Source of the DNA: an uncultured Merdimonas sp.
Lineage (GTDB): Bacteria > Bacillota > Clostridia > Lachnospirales > Lachnospiraceae
Length of the DNA stretch: 32,465 nt
NCBI GenBank assembly: GCA_944378225.1
Contig: CALWGE010000029.1
Span: 1-32,465 of the forward strand
Direction: 5' to 3'
The position numbers were made by a program, and so were the translations under genes. Below the pieces are notes generated by a model. It did not search any database, was not told where the DNA came from, and was given only the letters and a program-made list of their open reading frames with translations. Positions 1-9,482 of the stretch are shown one piece after another (the stretch's first letter is position 1; every line of letters starts with the position of its first letter).

Positions 1-14
1 AAGAATCGAATTTC

Positions 15-50
15 AGCCCCAGAAACCCGGGGCTAATCTTTCATTTTTTT
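15..50 (+). terminator. Rho-independent terminator of a gene left of the window
   Basis: Inverted repeat AGCCCC (15-20) / GGGGCT (29-34) is followed by a T run at 44-50. The T run lies on the + side, so it would end a + strand gene beyond the left edge. Confidence 0.6.
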
Positions 51-123
51 CGGGACATTTTCAAAAATGGTTGACAGCATTTTCTCTGTGTTTTATCAAA
101 AAAATCCCTTAAAATCAAGGTTT

Positions 124-702
124 TCAGTTTTCCTTTCTGCCGGGGAAATTTCTGATATATGTTTCCGTCTCCTCCATAATGGTTCTGAGATTCTTCAGAT
201 CCAGCAATACGTCTCCTGTTTCCATGGAATGATCGGCATGTTCTGTAAGGAATAGCGACAGCCCTCTTTTCGCGCACTCCTTCTGTATCACATCCGTCTG
301 CGCCCAGTCGTCTCCCGTTCCGTGAAATACGATTCCTTCCGTCCCAATAGCCTGAAAGGAAGCGTTCACCGGCGTATAGTATACATGTCCTGCTCCTATA
401 TGATGCTGCATGTCATATGCCGCGGCCACAGCCGTTCCTATGCTCTTGGAAAGAAACAGCACATGACTGCAGGACGTAAAGTCTGTTTTTGAAAGCTGTT
501 CTTCTGCATGAGCATAAGCCAGCTCATACGCTGCGTACATTTTCTCTGCATTTCCCTTGATTCCCGAAGGCGGCTGTCCATATTCCGCACAGATAATTTC
601 ATATCCTTCCTTCGCCGCCAGCTTCCTGCTGTAATAAAGAAGCGGCTTATCCACATGATATCCCACTCCCGGGAACACCACCGCAAGTTTTCTGTTCTCC
701 AT
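124..702 (-). CDS. Small alpha/beta hydrolase family protein
   Basis: This 192-residue protein has no signal peptide and is likely cytoplasmic. It opens with a beta strand and an oxyanion-type segment (AVVFPGVGYH, residues 7-16). The nucleophile-elbow position reads FLSKSIGT with Ser87, where the first Gly of GxSxG is replaced by Ser. A late strand HGTGDD gives a candidate acid near Asp132, and EHADHS carries a candidate catalytic His158. These elements in this order match small dienelactone-hydrolase-like alpha/beta hydrolases. The substrate cannot be deduced. The start is supported by AGGAGG eight bases upstream. It is divergent from the LysR gene, which may regulate it (inference). A weak hairpin with a T run on the - side (107-120, T run to 99) may terminate it. 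Confidence 0.7.
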   Translation of the reverse strand: MENRKLAVVFPGVGYHVDKPLLYYSRKLAAKEGYEIICAEYGQPPSGIKGNAEKMYAAYELAYAHAEEQLSKTDFTSCSHVLFLSKSIGTAVAAAYDMQHHIGAGHVYYTPVNASFQAIGTEGIVFHGTGDDWAQTDVIQKECAKRGLSLFLTEHADHSMETGDVLLDLKNLRTIMEETETYIRNFPGRKEN

Positions 703-941
703 AGTTTTCCTCCTGCTGTTTTTGCTTTACTGTTTTTCTTTATTTCTTCTATAAATATAATATATAACTCTCAGACACATAAAACCAGCTGTTTCAATTG
801 CTGTTTTCCGCTTCCAGACTTCCGAGCATTTACTTCCATTTCTAAATCCCATAATAAGTATATCCTTCTTTTTCAGGCGCATAATAAAAAGAGAATTTTC
901 TGTCATATATGACCATCCGGGACAGAAGTAAGGGAGGCGGC

Positions 942-1775
942 ATGAAGCTTCTTCACTTAAAATATTTTGTAGAAATAGCTGACTGCCATTCACTTACCAG
1001 GGCGGCAGAAAGGCTCTATATTTCCCAGCCCTATCTGAGCAGGGTTGTGGCCGAGACCGAGGCCCGGCTGAATAAAAAGCTGTTTATCCGAAGCAGTAGA
1101 GGGCTTGAACTGACTCCCTGGGGACATAAGGCGTATCTGCTGGCCCAATCCATTCTCCATCAGATGGAACTGCTGGAAAAACTGGGGAAAACTCCCGAAA
1201 AAGAAAACTTCTCCGCAAACGTATCTGTGTGTACAGGGAATCTGTTTCTGGGAGAATGTCTGCTTCCGGCTTATCTATCCAAAACCACAGCTGCAGACAT
1301 TCATTTCAGTCTAAGGGAAAGTACAATCACAGAATGTGTAGAGCGTACAGAAAAAGGCTTCTGTGATTTTTCCCTGATTGTCGCTGATGACCGCCAGCAA
1401 AAGCTCATAAACCATCTTCTGAAGAAAAAAAGGCTGGATTACCGGGAACTTGACAGGGGAAGCCTCTGCTGGCACCTGCATCGGGACCATCCGCTGGCCT
1501 CCCTGAAAACGCTTGCTCCCGAAAACCTTGCAGATTATCCTCTTGTGCGTTTCCGGGAAGATCCTCTTTCCATTCTCACTTCTGAAGCCCTGCGAAAAGA
1601 ATATCCTCTGATTCGCCCGGACAGATGTATCACTGTCAATCATTACAGCTCCTGTCTCAGCCTGATCCGACACAGCGGGGCTCTAATGCCAGGAAACCAG
1701 TGGCAGAAAGCAGAGCTTGAAAAGAGCGGGTCAAAAGCATTGGATTTTCATTCCTGCCTCACAAAGCCCATCTGA
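942..1775 (+). CDS. LysR-family transcriptional regulator, apparently frameshifted near its 3' end
   Basis: The N-terminal 60 residues are a classical LysR winged HTH: MKLLHLKYFVEIADCHSLT, then AAERLYISQPYLSRV and LEKxLGxxLFxR-like text. An effector-binding domain follows. I chose the start at 942 because AGGGAGG lies at 931-937; an upstream in-frame ATG at 909 has no such site. The frame stops at 1775, but the -1 frame then continues to 1873 as LSLIKNPHFPLSREAETF, which is exactly how LysR C-termini look. This suggests loss of one base between about 1725 and 1770. If that is real, the last roughly 40 residues are altered but most of the protein is kept. The gene is divergent from the alpha/beta hydrolase and lies upstream of the exported-protein/signal-peptidase pair. 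Confidence 0.8.
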   Translation: MKLLHLKYFVEIADCHSLTRAAERLYISQPYLSRVVAETEARLNKKLFIRSSRGLELTPWGHKAYLLAQSILHQMELLEKLGKTPEKENFSANVSVCTGNLFLGECLLPAYLSKTTAADIHFSLRESTITECVERTEKGFCDFSLIVADDRQQKLINHLLKKKRLDYRELDRGSLCWHLHRDHPLASLKTLAPENLADYPLVRFREDPLSILTSEALRKEYPLIRPDRCITVNHYSSCLSLIRHSGALMPGNQWQKAELEKSGSKALDFHSCLTKPI

Positions 1776-1875
1776 GCCTTATCAAAAATCCACATTTTCC
1801 TTTATCCAGGGAAGCAGAAACCTTTCTTCATCTTTTTCAGAATCTGTACAGCGTAAATTCTGAAGAAATATAATC

Positions 1876-1898
1876 ATACAGTTATATACAGTATAATT
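1876..1898 (+). promoter_or_regulatory. Promoter/operator region of the TasA-like gene
   Basis: ATACAGT occurs twice (1876-1882 and 1886-1892) with a 10-base period, and runs directly into TATAAT (1892-1897). No convincing -35 box is seen at 17 bases, so the repeats could be an activator site. Interpretation is by inspection only. Confidence 0.35.
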
Positions 1899-1961
1899 AT
1901 ATAAGTATTGGCGCCGCATCCGCACATCTGATACTATGACCTCCGTAAGGAGGGAAATAAT

Positions 1962-2447
1962 ATGAAAAAATCTACAATTTTATCCTTGCTGACCACAGCG
2001 GCCATTATCGCCACCTCTGTGGGCACCTACACGATATGGGATACCGTAACAGCAGACAGCCGGGATAATACAGTCACTCTGCGTAACCCTGTTACCATTA
2101 CGGATACCACTGCGGAGCAGAGTATTACCGCTTCCGCAGACGAATTGAATCCGGCAGCGATAACCGCCTCCGGAACTGTAAAATTCAAAGTCCAAAACGA
2201 GAATTCCCTGGCCAACTCTCTCACACTGGAAGAAAGTATTACAGCAGGCAGCCAGGGAGCCTTAAGCGAAACTGCAGACTATACTATTGAATTTACCGGT
2301 ACCGGCGTGTCCGGGAAAACCGATTCCAGTGTAACGGACGGAGATGAGGAATATGGATACACCATTACCTTTACTGAGTCTGGCCTTTCCAGGCTTTCGG
2401 CCAATTCAAACTCCTGTACGGTAAAGGTAACCGCCACTCTGCAGTAA
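1962..2447 (+). CDS. Exported TasA/camelysin-like (SipW-dependent) protein
   Basis: This 161-residue protein has a KK-start hydrophobic signal segment at residues 1-25, followed by GTYTIWDTVTADSRDN. The mature part is rich in Thr, Ser and short beta strands, ending in CTVKVTATLQ. That layout matches exported proteins processed by SipW-type signal peptidases (TasA, camelysin-like). The start is backed by AAGGAGG at 1948-1954. The next gene is a SipW-type peptidase 20 bases downstream, so the pair most likely forms one operon in which the peptidase processes this protein. Whether it forms fibres, acts as a protease or does something else cannot be read from the sequence. It has a single Cys near the C-terminus and no LPxTG sorting motif. 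Confidence 0.65.
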   Translation: MKKSTILSLLTTAAIIATSVGTYTIWDTVTADSRDNTVTLRNPVTITDTTAEQSITASADELNPAAITASGTVKFKVQNENSLANSLTLEESITAGSQGALSETADYTIEFTGTGVSGKTDSSVTDGDEEYGYTITFTESGLSRLSANSNSCTVKVTATLQ

Positions 2448-2467
2448 AGGAGACGCCCATAACCACT

Positions 2468-2977
2468 ATGCTTTCAGCATTCAGAAAAACAGGCCCTGCC
2501 GTCTGTGCGGCAGTCCTGTTCCTGATCTCTGTCTGTACACTCTTTTCTTCCGGTTCTGCAGACACAATCCTTCCCTTGAGATTTTATCATGTTCTGACCG
2601 ACAGTATGGAACCCGTCATACCTGTAAATTCTCTTATATGTACAAGACCATTCGATTCGTCTTATCCAGTTAAAAAAGGAGATATCCTGACCTTTCGCGC
2701 CACTCGTTTCGGTGAGACCGTATTTATCACACACCGCTACTCGCATACAGAAACGAACAGCAACGGAGACCTGATATACCGAACGCATCCTCAACGCAGT
2801 ACTATACCAGACCCTTACGAGACAACTGCAGAAAACCTGATGGGAATCTATCTGTTTCACATTCCTTACATAGGGAAATTCTTTCTCTTTTTAAAAAGCG
2901 GTTTTGGTGTATTGTGGCTATGTCAGATATCCGTCATCCTTTTCATACACAGAAGTCTGGCAAATAAATGGAGCTGA
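2468..2977 (+). CDS. Signal peptidase I, SipW (ER-like) type
   Basis: Of 169 residues, an N-terminal membrane helix covers roughly 9-29. The catalytic box VLTDSMEPVIPVNSL carries Ser46. The second catalytic position is His89 in VFITHRY, where bacterial-type signal peptidases have Lys, so this is the archaeal/ER-like SipW class. The following KKGDILTF stretch is also typical. A C-terminal hydrophobic segment (about 138-162) suggests a second membrane anchor. The usual GDAN-like box is degenerate (HPQRSTIPDP). AAGGAG ahead of the start lies at the end of the upstream gene with a long 15-base spacing, consistent with coupling to the TasA-like gene it presumably processes. Confidence 0.85.
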   Translation: MLSAFRKTGPAVCAAVLFLISVCTLFSSGSADTILPLRFYHVLTDSMEPVIPVNSLICTRPFDSSYPVKKGDILTFRATRFGETVFITHRYSHTETNSNGDLIYRTHPQRSTIPDPYETTAENLMGIYLFHIPYIGKFFLFLKSGFGVLWLCQISVILFIHRSLANKWS

Positions 2978-3007
2978 ACCGCCGCCCCCCACCCTGCTCA
3001 GACATAA

Positions 3008-3046
3008 AAACCCCGGAAACCGCTGCTTTCAGCATTTCCGGGGTTT
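3008..3046. terminator. Strong bidirectional terminator between convergent genes
   Basis: A twelve-base perfect inverted repeat (3008-3019 AAACCCCGGAAA and 3035-3046) is flanked by a run of A on the left, so it ends in T residues in both directions. It sits between the signal peptidase gene (+) and the serine hydrolase gene (-) and would end both transcripts. Confidence 0.85.
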
Positions 3047-3080
3047 CGCTCTTTTCAGTGTCATTGACACCGCAATCAAT

Positions 3081-4490
3081 TTACACAGACTTTTTTGGGA
3101 AAATACGGCTGCCGTAGTGAGCTGCAAATACATTTCCGTCTTCATCACGCACGGCAGTAAGGTATACGTCGGTATATTTCTTGCGGACCATACCCTGCCA
3201 GGGATAGACCGGCTGCAGAGAAACTTCCTTTCCGTTCATCTTCATGGAAAGACCGCCGTTCTGTTCTTCCAGCGTAAAGCTGTCGCCTTCTCCCGATACG
3301 TATGCACCGGCCAGCTGTCTGCGCTCCTCTTCTGTCCATTGATAGGGCTGATGAGCTGTCCGCTCTTCCAGGACAGGAAGACCGCAGCAGGCTCTCATAA
3401 CAGCATCACCAATGGCATACGCGGGAACATCCATGGTATTGCACAGTACAATGACGCCAATTCCTGCCTGAGGACAGAAGGACAGGTTGGAAGATACGCC
3501 GGGAAGGCTTCCGCCATGCTCCAGAACAGTCATATCTCCAAGCTGCTTTGTTTCCAGGCCATAACCATAATATACTCCAGGCTTCATATACTGACGCGGC
3601 TTACACATCTCCTGAACTGAATAACGATCGATAATCCTGTTTCCGTTTGCGCCCCGACCCTCATTCAGATACATAGCCACGTACTTAAGCATGTCTCCCA
3701 GCGTGGATTTTAACGCGCCGCCTCCATGAAGCACAAAGGCATCGTTTTCATAGTCTCTGTCTGCTCTCCAGGAACCGTCTGTATTCTGGGAATACAGAAC
3801 AGCCGCATTCTCATCCTGAGAATTTCTGATAAAGCTGATATTGCTTCTTTCCATACCCAGAGGCCGGAAAATATGCTTTTCCAGATATTCAGCAAAGGAA
3901 CTGCAGTCAGAATGACGTCTTACAATATCCGACAGCAGACCGAAGCCATCATTGCAGTAGCTCAGACGCTGTCCCGGTCTTCCGGTAAAGTGTGTCTGAG
4001 CATCCAGTCTTCCTGCCACCCGGCGGATTCCTTCTTCTGCAAAGTCCTCTCTGTAAATCAGTTCCTCTTCAAGAGAATCACAGATTCCCATCTCCTGCGC
4101 CGTCTTATCAACCACGATACGGGGAAGCGGAAAATATCCGCCGCTGTGACACATCAGATGCCAGATGCGCACAGCCTCTTCCTGATTCTTATTGGTAAAC
4201 TCAGGAACATAATCTTTTACGCAGTCATTGACATTTAAACGGCCGTCCATCTGCATCTGCATGATGGACAGTGCCGTAAAGGATTTTGTTACAGAAGCCA
4301 TACCGAAAATCGTATCTCTGTTAACAGGAAGCTTTTTCTCTGCATCTCTCCAGCCAAAATAACGCTCATACAGAATATTTCCGTCCGCATCTGTCACGCC
4401 TACGGCGATTCCTCTGGCGCTGCTTTCCTGCATGATCTGTTCCGTCAGCTGTTCTACTTCTCTTATGGAATCCTCTGTTAAAAGATTCAT
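3081..4490 (-). CDS. Serine hydrolase, class C beta-lactamase / D-peptidase family
   Basis: This 469-residue protein has all three motifs of the serine beta-lactamase/penicillin-binding fold: SVTK (Ser66, Lys69), YCN (Tyr178, Asn180) and HGG (325-327). No signal peptide or lipobox is present, so it should act in the cytoplasm, unlike secreted beta-lactamases. A C-terminal domain from about residue 370 resembles the beta-barrel extension of EstB/D-aminopeptidase-type members. Its ATG overlaps the stop of the dipeptide epimerase (ATGA), so the two are co-translated. As the last gene of a peptide-uptake operon it probably hydrolyses imported peptides containing D-residues (inference). An esterase role remains possible. 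Confidence 0.85.
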   Translation of the reverse strand: MNLLTEDSIREVEQLTEQIMQESSARGIAVGVTDADGNILYERYFGWRDAEKKLPVNRDTIFGMASVTKSFTALSIMQMQMDGRLNVNDCVKDYVPEFTNKNQEEAVRIWHLMCHSGGYFPLPRIVVDKTAQEMGICDSLEEELIYREDFAEEGIRRVAGRLDAQTHFTGRPGQRLSYCNDGFGLLSDIVRRHSDCSSFAEYLEKHIFRPLGMERSNISFIRNSQDENAAVLYSQNTDGSWRADRDYENDAFVLHGGGALKSTLGDMLKYVAMYLNEGRGANGNRIIDRYSVQEMCKPRQYMKPGVYYGYGLETKQLGDMTVLEHGGSLPGVSSNLSFCPQAGIGVIVLCNTMDVPAYAIGDAVMRACCGLPVLEERTAHQPYQWTEEERRQLAGAYVSGEGDSFTLEEQNGGLSMKMNGKEVSLQPVYPWQGMVRKKYTDVYLTAVRDEDGNVFAAHYGSRIFPKKSV

Positions 4491-5572
4491 CGAAGCATCT
4501 CCTCCTTCAGGCGGCTAAGTCCCAGTCCGGCTTCTTCAGAGAGCACCAGATGTCTGGTATTCTGCACTGTAAATCCTCCTTCATAGGGAAGCTCCGTCAG
4601 AGAAAAGCTTGCATCCAGATCTGCTCTTGTAATATTCTTCAGAGCTGCTCCGAGCGCTGCCGCCGCATTGATGGCAATACCGCTTTCCTCCGCCATGCAG
4701 CCCAGCATACACTCTACGCCTGCCGCTTCCGCAATCGTCACGATCTTTTTCGCCTCGTACAGTCCGCCGCATTTCATCAGCTTAATATTGATAAAATCTA
4801 CTGCGCGCTCAGATACCAGTCTCAGAGCATCCTTGGCATCCCAGCAGCTTTCATCTGCCATAACCGGCACGCAGCTGTGTTTTGTAACATATTTAAGGCC
4901 TTCAAAATCATATCTGGGCACCGGCTGCTCCACCAGCTCGATATCATACTCGTTGAGGCGGCTTAAGAGTTCCACAGCCTCTTTTCCATGCCATCCCTGA
5001 TTTGCATCCAGACGGATCTTTACCTGATCGCCTACCGCCTCACGGATGGCTTTTACACGGGCCAGGTCGCTTTCAATATCTGTTCCGACCTTTGTTTTAA
5101 TCACATTAAAACCGGCCTCTGCATGTTCTCTGGCACGGGAAGCCATAACCTCAGGTGTATCGATACCCACAGTCATATCTGTCTCGATTTCTTTGCTGAG
5201 GCCTCCCAGAACCTTATACAGAGGAAGTCCGGCTGATTTTCCAATGATATCATGGCAGGCGATATCAATGGCTGCCTTTGCCGTTCCGGCATAGGCTACC
5301 GCACGGTTCATCACTGTATAAACAGCTTCAATATCTCTGGGATCCATTCCAAGGAGTTTCTCTTTCAGTACACGGATCGTCTCTACAGTTCCTTCCAGAT
5401 TCTCTCCGGTAATCAGCGGTCCCGGTGAGCCCTCTCCATAACCGGTGATTCCTTCATCTGTCTCGATTTCCACCAGGCAGCTTACTGCATGTGTGATAAC
5501 TCCAAGAGAAATCCGAAAGGGTCTGACGAGAGGAACTCTCATCATATGTGTTTTGATATCCGTAATCTTCAT
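4487..5572 (-). CDS. Dipeptide epimerase, enolase superfamily (L-Ala-D/L-Glu epimerase type)
   Basis: The protein has 361 residues when started at 5572, where AAAGGAG precedes the ATG. The longer upstream frame has no such site and lies inside the neighbouring gene. The enolase-superfamily active site is complete: KTK (Lys159, Lys161 general base pair), metal ligands Asp189 in RLDANQ, Glu215 in VEQP and Asp240 in ADES, and Lys264 in NIKLMKCGG. The late MLGCMAEES segment is characteristic of dipeptide epimerases. Such enzymes convert L-Ala-D-Glu from peptidoglycan to L-Ala-L-Glu so that ordinary peptidases can use it. It lies 16 bases after the second ATPase gene and overlaps the hydrolase gene by four bases. 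Specificity for Ala-Glu is inferred from context. Confidence 0.88.
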   Translation of the reverse strand: MKITDIKTHMMRVPLVRPFRISLGVITHAVSCLVEIETDEGITGYGEGSPGPLITGENLEGTVETIRVLKEKLLGMDPRDIEAVYTVMNRAVAYAGTAKAAIDIACHDIIGKSAGLPLYKVLGGLSKEIETDMTVGIDTPEVMASRAREHAEAGFNVIKTKVGTDIESDLARVKAIREAVGDQVKIRLDANQGWHGKEAVELLSRLNEYDIELVEQPVPRYDFEGLKYVTKHSCVPVMADESCWDAKDALRLVSERAVDFINIKLMKCGGLYEAKKIVTIAEAAGVECMLGCMAEESGIAINAAAALGAALKNITRADLDASFSLTELPYEGGFTVQNTRHLVLSEEAGLGLSRLKEEMLR

Positions 5573-5588
5573 AGTAACCTCTTCTCCT

Positions 5589-6593
5589 TTACTGATTCTG
5601 ACACTTTTCGCAGAAGTGGCAGGCACACATATGGCCATTTCCAAGATCTCTGAACTCCGGCTCTTCCTTGGAGCAGATATCCTGGGCCATAAAACATCTG
5701 GTATGGAAAATACATCCCGACGGCGGATTTGCCGGACTGGGAAGTTCTCCCTGAAGAATAATTTTCTTGCGGCTGCTGTGACGCTCCGGCAGAGGGATCG
5801 CCGACATCAGAGCCTGCGTATAGGGATGAGACGGATTGGAAAACAGATCATTCTTGTCTGCCATCTCCACCACATGTCCCAGATACATAACCATCACCCG
5901 GTCTGAGATATGCTTAATAACGCTCAGATTATGAGAGATGAAAATATATGCCATTCCCATGGATTCCTGCAGATCCTTCAGAAGGTTCAGAACCTGCGAC
6001 TGAATGGAAACGTCAAGAGCCGATACCGGTTCGTCACACACAATCAGAGAAGGCTCCAGGGCAATGGCTCTTGCAATGCCGATTCTCTGACGCTGTCCGC
6101 CGGAAAACTCATGAGGATAGCGATTGTAATATTTAGGATTCAGTCCTACCACTTCCATGGTCTTCAGAACCCGTTCTCTGGTCTCTTCCTTTGTCTTGAA
6201 CTTTTTCTGAATATTCAGCGGTTCTGCGATAATTTCTCCGACCGTCATACGGGGATTTAAGGAAGCATAGGGATCCTGGAAAATGATCTGCATTTCAGAA
6301 CGGATTTTTCTAAGCTCAGCTCCGTCTGCTTTCATAAAATCCTGACCCTTGTAAAGAATTTCTCCCGAGGTTGGCTCAATCAGACGAAGAACAGACCGTC
6401 CCATGGTGGATTTTCCGCATCCAGACTCTCCTACCACGCCCAGAGTCACCTTCGGCATGATTGAAAAGGACACGTCATCCACAGCCTTAATAAAAGTTTT
6501 TTCTTTCAGAAAGCCCGCCTTTGAAGGGAACAGTTTTCTTAAATGTCTGACCTCCAGCAAAGGAGTCTCATTCTGGTTCACAGTTTCGCTCAT
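5589..6593 (-). CDS. Oligopeptide ABC transporter ATPase, OppF/DppF-like
   Basis: Walker [10 protein letters not shown], signature [14 protein letters not shown], Walker [13 protein letters not shown] and the switch His (FISHN) are all present. The C-terminal Cys-rich stretch ([14 protein letters not shown]) is the oligo/dipeptide-type C-terminal extension. I use the ATG at 6593, which overlaps the stop of the preceding ATPase (ATGA) and has GGGAGGGG upstream. The ATG at 6611 lies within that ribosome binding site. The protein would be 334 residues. It pairs with the other ATPase to drive peptide import by the two permeases. Confidence 0.92.
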   Translation of the reverse strand: MSETVNQNETPLLEVRHLRKLFPSKAGFLKEKTFIKAVDDVSFSIMPKVTLGVVGESGCGKSTMGRSVLRLIEPTSGEILYKGQDFMKADGAELRKIRSEMQIIFQDPYASLNPRMTVGEIIAEPLNIQKKFKTKEETRERVLKTMEVVGLNPKYYNRYPHEFSGGQRQRIGIARAIALEPSLIVCDEPVSALDVSIQSQVLNLLKDLQESMGMAYIFISHNLSVIKHISDRVMVMYLGHVVEMADKNDLFSNPSHPYTQALMSAIPLPERHSSRKKIILQGELPSPANPPSGCIFHTRCFMAQDICSKEEPEFRDLGNGHMCACHFCEKCQNQ

Positions 6594-7582
6594 TCGTCGC
6601 TCCCCTCCCATTCCTTCGTATACTTAAAGCAGCGGACCATGCGTCCCTCTGCGTCTGCCAGCTCCGGCATCCGTTCCCGGCATATCTGTCTGGCCTCCGG
6701 ACATCTGGGGCAGAACGCGCAGCCTTTCGGCATATCATCAAAGCTGGGCACCATTCCCTCTATCACGCTCAGGCGCTTTGTATCATCTCCGTCCAGCTTG
6801 GGAATACAATTCATCAGACCGTAGGTGTAAGGATGCATGGGCTTCTCAAAAATCTGATCACAGGTGGCATGCTCTACAACCTTGCCGGCATACATAACCA
6901 TGACATCGTCAGCCACTTCCGCAATAACTCCCAGATCATGGGTGATCATCATGACAGAAGTACCTGTTTTTTCCTTCAGCTCATTAATCAGCTCCAGAAT
7001 CTGAGCCTGGATGGTCACATCCAGAGCAGTGGTCGGCTCGTCGCAGATCAGCAATGCGGGATTGCAGCACAGGGCCATCGCAATCATAACTCTCTGTCTC
7101 ATTCCTCCGGAAAGCTGATGCGGGTATTCATCAAATCTTTTCTCCGCCAGAGGAATTTTAACCATTTTCAGCATCTCAATCGCACGCTCTTTTGCCTGCT
7201 TCTTTGAGATCTTTTCATGCAGCATCAGTGCTTCCACCAGCTGCTGTCCTATTGTAAAGACAGGATTCAGAGAAGTCATCGGCTCCTGGAAAATCATAGC
7301 CATTTTCTTTCCGCGAATACGGCTCATCTCATCCTCTGACTTTTTAAGAAGATCTTCCCCGTCAAAGATAATCTCGCCGCCGGCGATCTCTCCGGGAGGA
7401 GTTTCCACAAGTCCCATAATGGAAAGAGAGGTCATACTTTTTCCGCATCCGGATTCTCCTACAATGCCAAGCGTTTTTCCTTTTTCCACAGAAAACGACA
7501 CATCATCCACGGCTTTGGAAAGGCCGGCATCTGTATGGAAATATGTTTTCAAATGTTTTACTTCTAAGATGGTTTCTCCCAT
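6590..7582 (-). CDS. Oligopeptide ABC transporter ATPase, OppD/DppD-like
   Basis: This 330-residue protein has Walker [10 protein letters not shown], signature [15 protein letters not shown], Walker [13 protein letters not shown] and switch MITHD. The C-terminus carries the [14 protein letters not shown] Cys cluster of peptide/nickel-type ATPases. The start has GGGAGG at normal distance. It lies 14 bases downstream of the second permease and overlaps the partner ATPase. As half of an ATPase heterodimer it powers the transporter encoded upstream. Confidence 0.92.
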   Translation of the reverse strand: MGETILEVKHLKTYFHTDAGLSKAVDDVSFSVEKGKTLGIVGESGCGKSMTSLSIMGLVETPPGEIAGGEIIFDGEDLLKKSEDEMSRIRGKKMAMIFQEPMTSLNPVFTIGQQLVEALMLHEKISKKQAKERAIEMLKMVKIPLAEKRFDEYPHQLSGGMRQRVMIAMALCCNPALLICDEPTTALDVTIQAQILELINELKEKTGTSVMMITHDLGVIAEVADDVMVMYAGKVVEHATCDQIFEKPMHPYTYGLMNCIPKLDGDDTKRLSVIEGMVPSFDDMPKGCAFCPRCPEARQICRERMPELADAEGRMVRCFKYTKEWEGSDE

Positions 7583-7596
7583 AGTAAATGCCTCCC

Positions 7597-8514
7597 TTAA
7601 TTTTTAAGCTTCGGATCCAGAGCGTCTCTCAGTCCGTCGCCAAAGATATTAAATGCAATAACCGTAATCATGATGGCTATACCAGGCATAATGCTGTACA
7701 GCGGACGATAGCTGATAAAGGTCTGCGCAGCACTGATCATGTTTCCCCATGACGGCGTAGGCGGCTGGATACCGATTCCCAGGAAGCTCAGAGAAGCCTC
7801 ATACATAATCGCATTGGGAATACCCAGAGTCACAAGGACAATGATTGTGGAAAGACAGTTGGGGATAATTCCCTTTGTAATAATCCAGAAGGTCGTAGCA
7901 CCATTGGCGCGGCTGGCTTCAATATACTCTTTTTCCTTCAGCTGCATTACTGAACCACGGATCATTCTCGCCGTTCTTACCCATGTAAGCAGACCCAGCG
8001 CAATAAACAGGTTCAGCATTCCCTTACCCATAAAAGTCATAATCGCCATTGCGAAAATCAGATCCGGAAATGCCTGAAAGATCTCCATGATTCTGGAAAT
8101 CACGCTGTCTATCTTTCCGCCGTAGTATCCGGCAATGGCACCCAGCGTTACGCCCACCAGGGAAGCAACCACCTGAGCCACAATACCGATACTGATGGAC
8201 ACTCTGGAACCATAGATAATACGTGAAAGGATATCTCTTCCATACTCGTCTGTGCCGAACGGATGCGCCATGCTGGGCTCCGAAAGGACAGCGGAATAGT
8301 CCTGATAAGTAGGATCATAGGGGGCAAGGAGCGGGGCAAAAATAGCCATCAGTATAATCGCTATCAGGATTACCGCGCAGAACATGGCCATTTTATTCTT
8401 TTTCAGACGTTTCAGACTGTCGCCGTAGAAACTGGAATACTGCATTCCATTCTCCAGCATATCCTGCTCAAACTGTTTCTGTTTCGTAAAAAATCTAAAT
8501 ATCTTCGTACTCAT
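7597..8514 (-). CDS. Peptide ABC transporter permease, OppC/DppC-like
   Basis: This 305-residue inner permease starts with a cytoplasmic N-terminal segment. The first membrane helix is at about 42-62, followed by the OppC_N-like PLLAPYDPTYQDY region and PFGTDEYGRDILSR. Further helices follow, and the EAA-type coupling loop EASRANGATTFWIITKGI precedes the C-terminal helices. The start overlaps the stop of the first permease by four bases (ATGA). Together they form the membrane pore of the peptide importer. Confidence 0.93.
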   Translation of the reverse strand: MSTKIFRFFTKQKQFEQDMLENGMQYSSFYGDSLKRLKKNKMAMFCAVILIAIILMAIFAPLLAPYDPTYQDYSAVLSEPSMAHPFGTDEYGRDILSRIIYGSRVSISIGIVAQVVASLVGVTLGAIAGYYGGKIDSVISRIMEIFQAFPDLIFAMAIMTFMGKGMLNLFIALGLLTWVRTARMIRGSVMQLKEKEYIEASRANGATTFWIITKGIIPNCLSTIIVLVTLGIPNAIMYEASLSFLGIGIQPPTPSWGNMISAAQTFISYRPLYSIMPGIAIMITVIAFNIFGDGLRDALDPKLKN

Positions 8515-9443
8515 GCTGCTCCTTTCCCATATCTGATTCTCGGATCCAGGAAGGCATAAGACAAATCTACAATAAGATTTACAATAACGAAAACGAATGC
8601 AATATACATTACCGTGCCCTCCAGCAGAGGAAGATCTCTGTTAGACATAGCGTCTACGGCAAGTTTTCCAATTCCCGGAATAGAAAATACTTTTTCAATC
8701 AGCATGGATCCGGTAAGCATGTAGCCGAAATCCGTACCCACCAGTGTAACAATCGGAATCAGGGCATTTTTCAGAGCATGCTTCAAAATGACAGACCATT
8801 TTCTGACTCCCTTTGCACGGGCAGTGCGCACATAGTCCTGTCCCATGACTTCAAGCATGCTGGTACGCGTAATTCTCGCCATATTTCCGGCATATCTGGC
8901 TCCCAGCGCCACACTTGGAAGAATATAGCTGGCAACCGAATCAAAGCCTGAAATAGGAAGCACAGCCAGCTTCAGTCCAAAGATAATCTGCAGAATAATC
9001 GCCACCCAGAATGCCGGGGCCGATACGCCGATAATGGAAAGGATCATAACAAAGGTATCGATTCCTTTTCCTCTCTTCACTGCAGAGAAAATACCGCTGG
9101 GGATTCCGATTGCAGCTGCAAATACAAAGGACATGCAGGCCAGTTTTACAGTTACCTTAAAGCAGCGGAACAGCGCCTCAGACACCACCTCTTTTGTAAA
9201 ATAGGATGTGCCGAAATCAAGGCGGATTGCACCTTTGATGAAATTAAAATACTGAATATGAATAGGAAGATCCAGTCCCAGTTCATGTCTTACTTTTGCA
9301 ATCGTCTCCGCATCCGCTCTTTTTTCCAGCATCATGGCCACCGGATCTCCGGGAACAACCTGGAGCAGGATGAACGTAATCAGACTGATTCCAAACAGTA
9401 CAAAGATAGTCTGGATCAACCGCTTTGCCGTATAGGATAGCAT
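8511..9443 (-). CDS. Peptide ABC transporter permease, OppB/DppB-like
   Basis: This 310-residue protein opens with MLSYTAKRLIQTIFVLFGIS, the hallmark N-terminal helix of the DppB family, followed by the VPGDPVAMML motif. Several more helices follow. The EAA loop VRTARAKGVRKWSVILKHALK contacts the ATPases. AGGAGG precedes the ATG. It is the first permease after the binding-protein gene and is separated from it by a hairpin. Confidence 0.93.
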   Translation of the reverse strand: MLSYTAKRLIQTIFVLFGISLITFILLQVVPGDPVAMMLEKRADAETIAKVRHELGLDLPIHIQYFNFIKGAIRLDFGTSYFTKEVVSEALFRCFKVTVKLACMSFVFAAAIGIPSGIFSAVKRGKGIDTFVMILSIIGVSAPAFWVAIILQIIFGLKLAVLPISGFDSVASYILPSVALGARYAGNMARITRTSMLEVMGQDYVRTARAKGVRKWSVILKHALKNALIPIVTLVGTDFGYMLTGSMLIEKVFSIPGIGKLAVDAMSNRDLPLLEGTVMYIAFVFVIVNLIVDLSYAFLDPRIRYGKGAA

Positions 9444-9482
9444 TATTTCCCTCCTGTCATCTGATTTATGTATGGAAAGAAA

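Noticed and set aside
2904-3620. Open frame of 238 codons on the + strand
   Set aside because: It crosses the bidirectional terminator and lies opposite the serine hydrolase gene. No ribosome binding site.
4550-5294. Several + strand frames of 80-140 codons
   Set aside because: All are shadows of the epimerase gene, whose active-site residues are complete.
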